Part shown: piece after piece, positions 57,720 to 64,000 of the stretch | Position numbering within the stretch: the stretch's first letter is position 1 | Layout: each line of letters opens with the position of its first letter | NCBI RefSeq assembly: GCF_003390925.1 | Contig: NZ_QUBS01000086.1 | Coordinates: 62,001-126,000, forward strand | DNA length: 64,000 bases | DNA from: Trinickia diaoshuihuensis | GTDB taxonomy: Bacteria > Pseudomonadota > Gammaproteobacteria > Burkholderiales > Burkholderiaceae | Direction of reading: 5' to 3' | Notes under the pieces: generated by a model | Told to the model about the DNA's origin: nothing | What the model saw: the letters and a program-made list of their open reading frames with translations, nothing else | The model's database searches: none | Position numbers and translations under genes: made by a program

Positions 57720-57803
57720 CGCCTTCAATTCGGCGAAATGGGCGCGATAATGGCACCGAACGAGCCGGGTCGCCCGGCTATCCCCGAGACCCGGACATAC
57801 GCC

Positions 57804-59258
57804 ATGAACGGTTGGATCCCCGCTTTGCAGCGCGGCAGCAACGAGCCGAAATATCAGATGATTGCGCGCGCTTACGTGCAAGCCATACGCGGTGGGCAAA
57901 TGCTGCCGGGTGAGAAACTCCCCGCGCATCGTCTGCTGGCGAAAAAATTGGGCGTGACGACGGGCACGGTCAGCCGCGCTTACGACGAACTCGAACGATG
58001 CGGCATGGTCATCGCGCGCGTCGGAGACGGCACGTATGTGGCCGAACCCGACACCGGCGCCGACGGGATCGGCGCGCTCGACCGGCCGCGCGTCGTCCCC
58101 TCGCATAGCGAACGCGGCGCCGCCATCGGTACCGGGCACGGCCCGGCCGTGACGGCAAGGTCGATCGACCTCGGGCAAAACGTACCGATGCCGACCGCCG
58201 AAGCGCACTTGTTCGGCGCCACCCTGCGTGCGGTCGCGGCCGACGAGCGGCTCGGCGGCGAATTGCTGCTTTACCAGCCCGAAGGCGGCAAACGCGCGCA
58301 TCGCGAAGCGGGAGCGCGTTGGCTGACGCAGATGGGGTGCCCGGGCCCGGCCGAGCGTGTATTGGTCACGCAAGGCGCGCAACATGGGATCGCCTGCGTC
58401 CTGCGCGCGGTGCTGCGGCCCGGCGACACCATCTTCGCCGAGGCGCTCAGCTATCCGGGTATTGTCGCGCTTGCCCGGCAGTTGCGCCTCAATCTCGTCG
58501 GCGTCGAAATCGACGACGAGGGCATCGTGCCCGCGAGTCTCGAGCGAGCGTGCGAAATGCTGGCGCCGCGCGCCTTGTTCTGCGTTCCGACTTTGCACAA
58601 CCCGACGACGGCGACGCTCTCGGACGCCCGCCGCGATGCGATTGCCGAGATCGCGAGCCGCCATCATCTGGTCGTCATCGAGGATTTGGTGCACGCGGCG
58701 CTGCTCGATGCGCCGCCGCTGTCGATCGCAGCGCGTCTTCCCGAAAGCGGCATCGCGGTCGGCAGCTTGTCGAAAGCGATCGCGCCCGGCTTGAGGATCG
58801 GTTACGTCCATGCGCCGCAAGATTGGGTCGGCAAAATCTTGGCCGTCATCCGCAGCGATTGTTGGATGACCGCGCCGCTCAATGCCGAGATCGTCGCTCG
58901 CTGGATCGACGCAGGAGAGGTGGCGAGACTCGTCGCGTTACAACGCGAAAAAATCGATGCCCGGCAAGCGATCGCCGCTCGAATCCTCGAGGGGGTCGCC
59001 TATCGGACGGATCGAGCGAGTCCGCATCTTTGGCTATCGCTGCCCGAGCCATGGCGTGCCTCGGAGTTCGCCGCGGCGCTGCGGCAGGTCGGCGTACTCG
59101 TCAAGACAGCCGACAGTTTCGTCATCGGCCGAGGATCCGCGCCGCATGCGGTGAGGATCAGCTTGGGCGCCGCGAGCGACGACGACGCCTTGCGGGAGGG
59201 CTTGGGGCGCGTGGTCGCGACGCTGCGCAACGGGCCCGACGGGGCTTATTCGGCCTAA
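57804..59258 (+). CDS. MocR-family regulator (GntR helix-turn-helix plus aminotransferase domain)
   Basis: 484 residues from the ATG at 57804; an open frame runs on upstream through the operator region and is less likely. The N-terminal GntR winged helix (residues 13-80: YVQAIRGGQMLPGEKLPAHRLLAKKLGVTTGTVSRAYDELE) is joined to a full fold-type I aminotransferase-like domain (YQPEGGKRAHREAGARWL, VTQGAQHGI, VPTLHNPTTATLSD). The PLP Lys is in GSLSKAIAPGLRIGY. MocR proteins sense PLP or amino-acid adducts and usually control the divergent gene. Here that is the MR-subgroup enzyme with the binding protein and porin, hinting at an amine-containing inducer. Confidence 0.92.
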   Translation: MNGWIPALQRGSNEPKYQMIARAYVQAIRGGQMLPGEKLPAHRLLAKKLGVTTGTVSRAYDELERCGMVIARVGDGTYVAEPDTGADGIGALDRPRVVPSHSERGAAIGTGHGPAVTARSIDLGQNVPMPTAEAHLFGATLRAVAADERLGGELLLYQPEGGKRAHREAGARWLTQMGCPGPAERVLVTQGAQHGIACVLRAVLRPGDTIFAEALSYPGIVALARQLRLNLVGVEIDDEGIVPASLERACEMLAPRALFCVPTLHNPTTATLSDARRDAIAEIASRHHLVVIEDLVHAALLDAPPLSIAARLPESGIAVGSLSKAIAPGLRIGYVHAPQDWVGKILAVIRSDCWMTAPLNAEIVARWIDAGEVARLVALQREKIDARQAIAARILEGVAYRTDRASPHLWLSLPEPWRASEFAAALRQVGVLVKTADSFVIGRGSAPHAVRISLGAASDDDALREGLGRVVATLRNGPDGAYSA

Positions 59259-59278
59259 AGCGCCGCGGTGGGTTGCGA

Positions 59279-60319
59279 TCAGCAGAGCCGGTCGTATCCC
59301 TTTACCCGATACACGACGAACGAGGCCAACCAAGCGAAGATGAATACGCCGATGATCACGAACCCTAAGTGCTCGAAGTTCTCGTTGAGCATGCCGATCG
59401 TCTCCCAGAATCCGCCTTGCAGCTTGAGCCGGCCGGAAAGCAGCCCGAGCGTTTCGATGCCGCCGATCAAGAGCGCCACCACCACCGAGACGAGCGTGAT
59501 CGTGAGGTTGTAGTACAGCTTGCGAATCGGCCGAACGAACGCCCACTCGTAAGCGCCGAGCATCAGTACGCCGTCGGTGGTGTCGACGAGCGACATCCCC
59601 GCCGCGAACAATACGGGAAAGACCAGCACGACCCCGAGCGAGATACCTTGGGATGCTTGACTCGCCGATAGACCGAGCAAACTGACCTCGGTGGCCGTAT
59701 CGAACCCGAGGCCGAAGAGGAAGCCGAGCGGAAACATCCAGGCCGGCCGGGAAACGAGCCGGAACATCGGGCGGAAGAGCCGCGCCAGCAAGCCGCGGCT
59801 ATTGAGCAACAGATCGAGATCGTCGTCGCTGTACGCCTGGCCGCGCCGCACGCGACCGAATGCCTTCCAGACGCCGCGCAAAATGACGATGTTCATGGCG
59901 GCGATCAGAAACAAGAACAAGGCCGACACGCCTGTGGAAATCATCCCACCGAAATCGCGCCATGCCTTGACGCGGTGTTCCAAGGCGACCGCGGCGAGCG
60001 CGACGCCCGCCGACACGAGCAGCACCACGGCCGAGTGACCCAGCGCGAAGAACAAGCCGATCGAGACCGGCCGTTGTCCGTCCTGCATCAATTTGCGTGT
60101 GACGTTGTCGATGGCGGCGATATGGTCCGCATCGACGGCATGACGAAGGCCGAAGCCGTACGCAAGGAGCCCGGTGGATAGAAGCAGGGGATGCGCGCGA
60201 AACGCGACGTACGCCCATACCCAGGCGCCGACGTTAAATAGCGCAAGCAGGCAGTACACGGCGACGACACGGCGGCGGAGTCCGCCGCCCACGGCGGCCG
60301 GTTGCAAAACAGTGGACAT
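59279..60319 (-). CDS. NiCoT-family nickel/cobalt transporter (HoxN-like)
   Basis: 346 residues from the ATG at 60319 (AGGA upstream); the longer frame would start inside the leader. Eight or so transmembrane helices and the NiCoT signature in helix 2, RHAVDADHIAAIDNVTR (H-x4-DH), plus LGFDTATEVSLLG and LFAAGMSLVDTTDGVLM. It imports Co2+ or Ni2+ across the inner membrane. A cobalamin riboswitch directly upstream shows that cobalt for B12 is the physiological substrate. Confidence 0.94.
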   Translation of the reverse strand: MSTVLQPAAVGGGLRRRVVAVYCLLALFNVGAWVWAYVAFRAHPLLLSTGLLAYGFGLRHAVDADHIAAIDNVTRKLMQDGQRPVSIGLFFALGHSAVVLLVSAGVALAAVALEHRVKAWRDFGGMISTGVSALFLFLIAAMNIVILRGVWKAFGRVRRGQAYSDDDLDLLLNSRGLLARLFRPMFRLVSRPAWMFPLGFLFGLGFDTATEVSLLGLSASQASQGISLGVVLVFPVLFAAGMSLVDTTDGVLMLGAYEWAFVRPIRKLYYNLTITLVSVVVALLIGGIETLGLLSGRLKLQGGFWETIGMLNENFEHLGFVIIGVFIFAWLASFVVYRVKGYDRLC

Positions 60320-60417
60320 AAAGGATCCTGAGGTCGGGCTGTCCTTGCAACGGGCGCCACGGCAAACGGCGCTTGCGCATCGGGACACCCCGCCCGTCGC
60401 GGCTGCATGGACCTCGG

Positions 60418-60592
60418 AGGATGGCAGGTCTCCTGGCTCGCGGGTCGACGCCCGTGCCGACCTTCCCGGTGTCCCAGTGGTCTACGTTGGCACAGACTCG
60501 CCGCTTACAGTTGCGGGGGCAGCCGCAGACTCGAAGCGCAATGCGCCTTTACTGCGTTCCCTTTTGATCCCGGTGAAGGGAACCATCGGGGT
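60418..60592 (-). ncRNA. Cobalamin (B12) riboswitch
   Basis: On the minus strand the leader reads GGTTCCCTTCACCGGG with its AAAGGGAAC partner. Then come GCGGCTGCCCCCGCAACTGT and AAGCGGCGAGTCTG, the B12-box region GACCACTGGGACACCGGGAA, and GCGAGCCAGGAGACCTGCC. These are the conserved elements of the cobalamin riboswitch in the right order. It lies 99 bases upstream of the NiCoT start, so it represses the cobalt importer when adenosylcobalamin is plentiful. Boundaries are approximate to about 10 bases. Confidence 0.95.
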
Positions 60593-60594
60593 AA

Positions 60595-60626
60595 GAGCGT
60601 ACGAACTGAACGCCGTTGCTGTCAAG
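60595..60626 (-). promoter_or_regulatory. 32-base repeat copy 3, promoter of the riboswitch-NiCoT unit
   Basis: Identical over 32 bases to 39751-39782. On the minus strand: TTGACA (60625-60620), 18-base spacer, TACGCT (60601-60596). The expected transcription start falls at the 5' edge of the riboswitch, which supports its reading as a promoter. Confidence 0.65.
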
Positions 60627-60668
60627 GCTCGCCAAAAAGCGCCGTGTCGTCCGAATCGGGCAAACGCT

Positions 60669-62126
60669 TCACCAAAGGCCCTCTAAGCGCACGTGCCGAG
60701 CCACCACATCCGCGAGTGTCTCGATCGATGCAAGACGGCGAGCCTCGTGATCGACGCGCACGGCATCGTCCTTGCCGGCCCAGCGCAGCAGCGCCTCGCA
60801 TGCCTCGGGCGAATCGAACAACCCATGCAAGTACGTCGCCAGGATTTGTCCATCCTCGGAGAGAGCGCCATCGCCGATGCCGGTTTGCAGACGAACGGCG
60901 GGGCGGGCGAGCGCCGCGCCTTCGGTCACGCCCATATGAATCTCATAGCCGCGCACCGGCACGGCACCGCTCAGCAAAAGCGCGCCGGTGGTATTGACGA
61001 GTTGCTTGTGCGGTTCGAGCGTCGTCACGAAATCGAGCAATCCGAGCCCCGGCGTCGAATGGACCTCGCTCTCGAGCCCGAGCGGGTCGCGCAACTCGCG
61101 GCCGAGCATTTGCAGGCCGCCGCAAATGCCGATCAATTTGCCGCCGTATCGCAAGTGCTTGCGCAAATACGGCTCCCAGCCGTTCTGGCGCAGCGCGTGC
61201 AAGTCGCGCTGGACGCTCTTGCTCCCGGGCAAGACGACGAGATCGGCCGCCGGAATCGGATCGCCCATGCGCACGAAGCGCAGATCGACTTGCGGGTGAG
61301 CGCGCAGCGGATCGAAGTCGGTATGGTTGCTGATGCGCGGCAGTACGGGAACGACCACACGCAGCGCGTCATCGGGCGCCCGTTGACCGTGCCGCTGTTT
61401 CGGCAACGCATCCTCGGCATCGAGCCACAAGTTGGGAACGAACGGCACCACGCCGAGCACGGGCTTGCCTGTTTGCGCCTCGATCCAATCGATTCCGGGT
61501 TGCAGCAGCGATACGTCGCCTCGAAACTTATTGATGATGACGCCTTTCACGAGAGCGCGTTCGTCTTCGGCCAAGCATGCCAAGGTGCCCAGAATCTGAG
61601 CGAATACGCCGCCGCGGTCGATATCGGCGACGAGCACGACCGGGCAGCCTACCGCCGTCGCAAACCCCATGTTGGCGATGTCGCCTTCGCGCAGATTGAC
61701 CTCTGCCGGACTGCCGGCGCCCTCCACCAGCACGAGATCCGACTTGGCCCGCAGCCGCGCGAACGATTCGAGCACCGCTTGACGCGCGACCGGTTTGTAG
61801 TGGTGATAGGCGCGGGCGTCGAGGTTGCCGGTCGATCGGCCGTGCACGATGACCTGCGCGCCGATGTCGCTGTTCGGTTTGAGCAAGACCGGGTTCATAT
61901 CGACTTCGGGCGCGATGCCGGCCGCGAGCGCCTGCCAGGCCTGGGCGCGCCCGATTTCACCGCCGTCGACGGTGACGGCGCTGTTCAGCGACATGTTTTG
62001 CGGCTTGAACGGCGCGACGCGCAGGCCGCCGCGCGCGGCGATGCGGCACAATGCGCCCACGACGGTGCTTTTGCCCGAATCCGAACTCGTGCCTTGGACC
62101 ATCAACATGCCAGCCATGTCAGCCAT
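60669..62126 (-). CDS. cobQ: Cobyric acid synthase (CobQ/CbiP)
   Basis: 485 residues, full length. N-terminal dethiobiotin-synthetase-like ATPase ([75 protein letters not shown]) and C-terminal glutamine amidotransferase-like domain with Cys in [10 protein letters not shown] and His in YLHGLFDSP. It amidates four side-chain carboxylates of adenosylcobyrinate diamide. It is separated from the NiCoT gene by the riboswitch and is divergent from cbiB. Confidence 0.96.
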   Translation of the reverse strand: MADMAGMLMVQGTSSDSGKSTVVGALCRIAARGGLRVAPFKPQNMSLNSAVTVDGGEIGRAQAWQALAAGIAPEVDMNPVLLKPNSDIGAQVIVHGRSTGNLDARAYHHYKPVARQAVLESFARLRAKSDLVLVEGAGSPAEVNLREGDIANMGFATAVGCPVVLVADIDRGGVFAQILGTLACLAEDERALVKGVIINKFRGDVSLLQPGIDWIEAQTGKPVLGVVPFVPNLWLDAEDALPKQRHGQRAPDDALRVVVPVLPRISNHTDFDPLRAHPQVDLRFVRMGDPIPAADLVVLPGSKSVQRDLHALRQNGWEPYLRKHLRYGGKLIGICGGLQMLGRELRDPLGLESEVHSTPGLGLLDFVTTLEPHKQLVNTTGALLLSGAVPVRGYEIHMGVTEGAALARPAVRLQTGIGDGALSEDGQILATYLHGLFDSPEACEALLRWAGKDDAVRVDHEARRLASIETLADVVARHVRLEGLW

Positions 62127-62224
62127 CTAACTCGTCCTGTCGTTTCATACGGCAAAGAACCCGTGCATTGCGCGGGGGACGTATTATGTCACCCGCCGAG
62201 CGGCTTGCCGCGCGAGCGCTGTAA

Positions 62225-63286
62225 ATGACCGCTTTGAATGAGCACTTGCCGACGGCTCCGCCAGATCGCTTTCATGAACATCGAATGATTGGACTTTCCG
62301 CCCCGGTTACCTGTGCGCTCTGTTTTGCCGGCGTGACGATGGACGCGCTATTGGGCGAGCCCTCGCGCGCGCATCCGCTCGTCGCGTTCGGCAAGTGGGC
62401 CGCGCGGATCGAAAGGGCAATGAACCCCGATCGCCGTGCCGCGCATGGTGCCGGCAACGACAACGACCTAGTCGACGCACCGGCATCGCTCCCTTGGCGA
62501 GCCCGCGTTGCCGGACTTGCGGCTTGGCTGCTGGCCGTGGTTCCGCCGGTCGCCGTGCTGGCCATACTCACGCGGGTGCTGCCGACGGCCGTGACGTGGC
62601 CGATCCATGTCGTTGCGCTGTGGTTCGCGTTGGGTGCGCGCAGCCTCGTCGATCACATCGCGCCGGTCGAGCCGGCCTTGCGCGCGGGCGATCTTCCGCT
62701 GGCGCGCGCCTTGACTTCGCGCGTCGTGACCCGCGATCTCTCCCAGGCCGACGAGTCGGCCGTGGCGAAAGCCGCGATCGAGTCGGCGCTGGAGAACGGC
62801 AACGACGCCATCTTCGGCGCGCTTTTTTGGTTCGTCGTCGCGGGTGGCGCCGGAGCGCTTGCGTTCCGCCTCGTCAACACGCTCGATGCGATGTGGGGCT
62901 ACCGCACGCCTCGTATGCGCTACTTCGGTTGGACGGCCGCGCGCCTCGACGACGCGGCGAACTACGTGCCCGCGCGCCTGACGGCGCTCACGTACGCTTT
63001 ATGCGGCAACGCGAGACAGGCGCTCGCATGTTGGCGCGCACAAGCACCGGCTTGGGATAGCCCGAACGCGGGCCCTGTGATGGCGAGCGGCGCGGGCAGT
63101 CTCGACGTGGCTTGCGGCGGGGCCGCCTGGTACCACGGCGCGCTCGAGCCGCGGCCCGTGCTCGGGTGCGGGCAGACGCCCCGAGCCGCCGACATCGGGC
63201 GGGCGCTGTCGCTCGTGAAGCGCTCGATCGGGCTCTGGCTCGCGGCCATGGCTGTGTCGGCTGCTGCCGTCGCAATCCTCTACTAA
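62225..63286 (+). CDS. cbiB: Adenosylcobinamide-phosphate synthase (CbiB/CobD)
   Basis: 353 residues from ATG 62225; the in-frame ATG at 62285 (MIGLSAPVTC) would give 333 and neither has a clear ribosome site. Integral membrane protein with family blocks MDALLGEPSRAHPLVAFGKWAARIE, DLSQADESAVAKAAIESALENGNDAIFGALFWFVVAGGAGALAFR and NTLDAMWGYRTPRMRYFGW. It attaches aminopropanol (phosphate) to cobyric acid. A 25-residue polar insert after MNPDRR makes it slightly longer than usual. The next gene starts 9 bases downstream. Confidence 0.95.
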   Translation: MTALNEHLPTAPPDRFHEHRMIGLSAPVTCALCFAGVTMDALLGEPSRAHPLVAFGKWAARIERAMNPDRRAAHGAGNDNDLVDAPASLPWRARVAGLAAWLLAVVPPVAVLAILTRVLPTAVTWPIHVVALWFALGARSLVDHIAPVEPALRAGDLPLARALTSRVVTRDLSQADESAVAKAAIESALENGNDAIFGALFWFVVAGGAGALAFRLVNTLDAMWGYRTPRMRYFGWTAARLDDAANYVPARLTALTYALCGNARQALACWRAQAPAWDSPNAGPVMASGAGSLDVACGGAAWYHGALEPRPVLGCGQTPRAADIGRALSLVKRSIGLWLAAMAVSAAAVAILY

Positions 63287-63295
63287 CGACAGTCC

Positions 63296-64000
63296 ATGCT
63301 TTCTTTATCGCATCCTCGCCCCGTGCCGCACGGCGGCAATCTTGGAGAAGCCGCGGCCCGATATGGCATTCCTCGCGAGGAGTGGATCGACCTATCGACC
63401 GGCATCAACCCGCAGGGATATCCTGTTCCGCCCATCGATCCGCAAGCATGGATCCGGCTTCCCGACGACCACGACGACTTGGAGGCGATCGCGGCCGAGC
63501 ACTACGGTGCTGCCCGAGCGCTGGCGGTAGCGGGGACGCAAGCCGCCATTCGCATGTTGCCGGGGGTGTTGCCGAAAGGGCGAGTGGGCGTGGGGCTATT
63601 GACGTATGGCGAGTACGCACCCGCATTCGAGCGTGCCGGTTTTCCCGTGTCGCGGTTCGTCACACCGGAGCTTGCGGACATAGGCCAAGCCGGCTCGTTC
63701 GTGCTCGATCCCGCGCGCCCGTTGCCCGCCGACTTGAAGCATCTGATCCTCGTGAACCCCAACAATCCCGGCGCCGAGCGATTTGACGCGCAACAGGTCA
63801 TGGCGTGGTGCGAGGCGCTTGCCGCGCGCGGCGGGACGTTGGTCGTCGACGAAGCCTTTATCGAATCGATGCCGGATCTCAGTGTGGCGCGTTTCGCGAA
63901 TCGGGAGGGATTGATCGTGCTGCGCTCGATCGGGAAATTCTATGGGCTGGCCGGCGCGCGCGCCGGTTTCGTGCTGGCCGGCGCGCGTATCGATGAAGCT
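63296..64000 (+). CDS. cobC: Threonine-phosphate decarboxylase (CobC/CobD type), 3' end outside window
   Basis: 235 residues are visible from the ATG at 63296; the frame is open at the right edge. PLP enzyme of fold type I: start HGGNLGEAAARYGIPREEWIDLSTGINPQGYP, NPNNPGAERFD, LVVDEAFIESMPD and the Schiff-base Lys in SIGKFYGLAGARAGF. This set is diagnostic of L-threonine-O-3-phosphate decarboxylase, which makes aminopropanol phosphate for the CbiB reaction. Coupled to cbiB by a 9-base gap. The 3' third of the gene is not in the window. Confidence 0.93.
   Translation, partial: MLSLSHPRPVPHGGNLGEAAARYGIPREEWIDLSTGINPQGYPVPPIDPQAWIRLPDDHDDLEAIAAEHYGAARALAVAGTQAAIRMLPGVLPKGRVGVGLLTYGEYAPAFERAGFPVSRFVTPELADIGQAGSFVLDPARPLPADLKHLILVNPNNPGAERFDAQQVMAWCEALAARGGTLVVDEAFIESMPDLSVARFANREGLIVLRSIGKFYGLAGARAGFVLAGARIDEA

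Noticed and set aside
1-64000. Insertion sequences, prophage, tRNA/rRNA genes or CRISPR arrays
   Set aside because: No transposase, integrase, tRNA cloverleaf or regularly spaced repeats were recognised anywhere in the window.

Overview
The window is about 64 kb of GC-rich, densely coding proteobacterial DNA. Gene content (tripartite RND pump with a NodT-type outer-membrane lipoprotein, MipA/OmpV protein, Gram-negative porin, MocR and GcvA-type LysR regulators, cobalamin locus led by a NiCoT transporter under a B12 riboswitch) fits the Burkholderiaceae (Burkholderia/Paraburkholderia/Trinickia relatives). That placement is inferred from gene families; no rRNA or marker gene is present.

Layout. 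(1) 1-3.5 kb: the end of an operon of envelope-associated genes (Porin_5-like barrel, periplasmic coiled-coil protein, YbjN protein, two unknowns). (2) 3.5-10 kb: a TetR repressor divergent from a three-gene RND efflux operon; the promoter between them carries two copies of a CGACT-N3-AGTCG operator. (3) 10-39.8 kb: a biosynthetic gene cluster. A PAS-LuxR regulator stands divergent from three oxidative genes (ABM monooxygenase, PhzS-like FAD hydroxylase, Baeyer-Villiger-type monooxygenase). After a 0.5 kb regulatory gap comes one long run of genes: a half-size HPPD/hydroxymandelate-synthase-like VOC protein, an HpgT-like aminotransferase, a PabA/PabB aminodeoxychorismate synthase pair, a 5661-residue five-module NRPS, a JmjC-like cupin hydroxylase and an MFS exporter. 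A gene very like mandelate dehydrogenase lies convergent at the end. (4) 39.8-42.4 kb: MipA, an esterase and a DUF4118 membrane protein. (5) 42.6-59.3 kb: a catabolic island with two enolase-superfamily enzymes, two aldehyde dehydrogenases, GMC oxidoreductase, aldo/keto reductase, formaldehyde-activating enzyme, a glycine-betaine-type ABC transporter split in two places, a porin, two paralogous LysR regulators and a MocR regulator. (6) 59.3-64 kb: cobalamin genes (NiCoT, cobyric acid synthase, CbiB, CobC/CobD decarboxylase cut by the window end).

The most interesting part is the NRPS cluster. Specificity residues read by eye give Thr (DFWNIGMVH), Ser (DVWHVSLVD), Leu (DAWFLGNVV), an unassigned residue (DAMHLGCTF) and a last module without the amino-acid-binding Asp (VPKNTANDI). 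This last code resembles the p-aminobenzoate code of albicidin-type A domains. The aminodeoxychorismate synthase pair directly upstream would supply that building block. Three dual epimerization/condensation domains predict that the first three residues are D. The VOC protein, FMN dehydrogenase and HpgT homologue together can be read as an arylpyruvate-to-arylglycine route, possibly feeding module 4. My working model is an N-capped D-aThr-D-Ser-D-Leu-X-aminobenzoate peptide with oxidative tailoring, released by a C-terminal thioesterase. I do not recognise it as a described compound. Domain calls are well supported; the product structure is inference.
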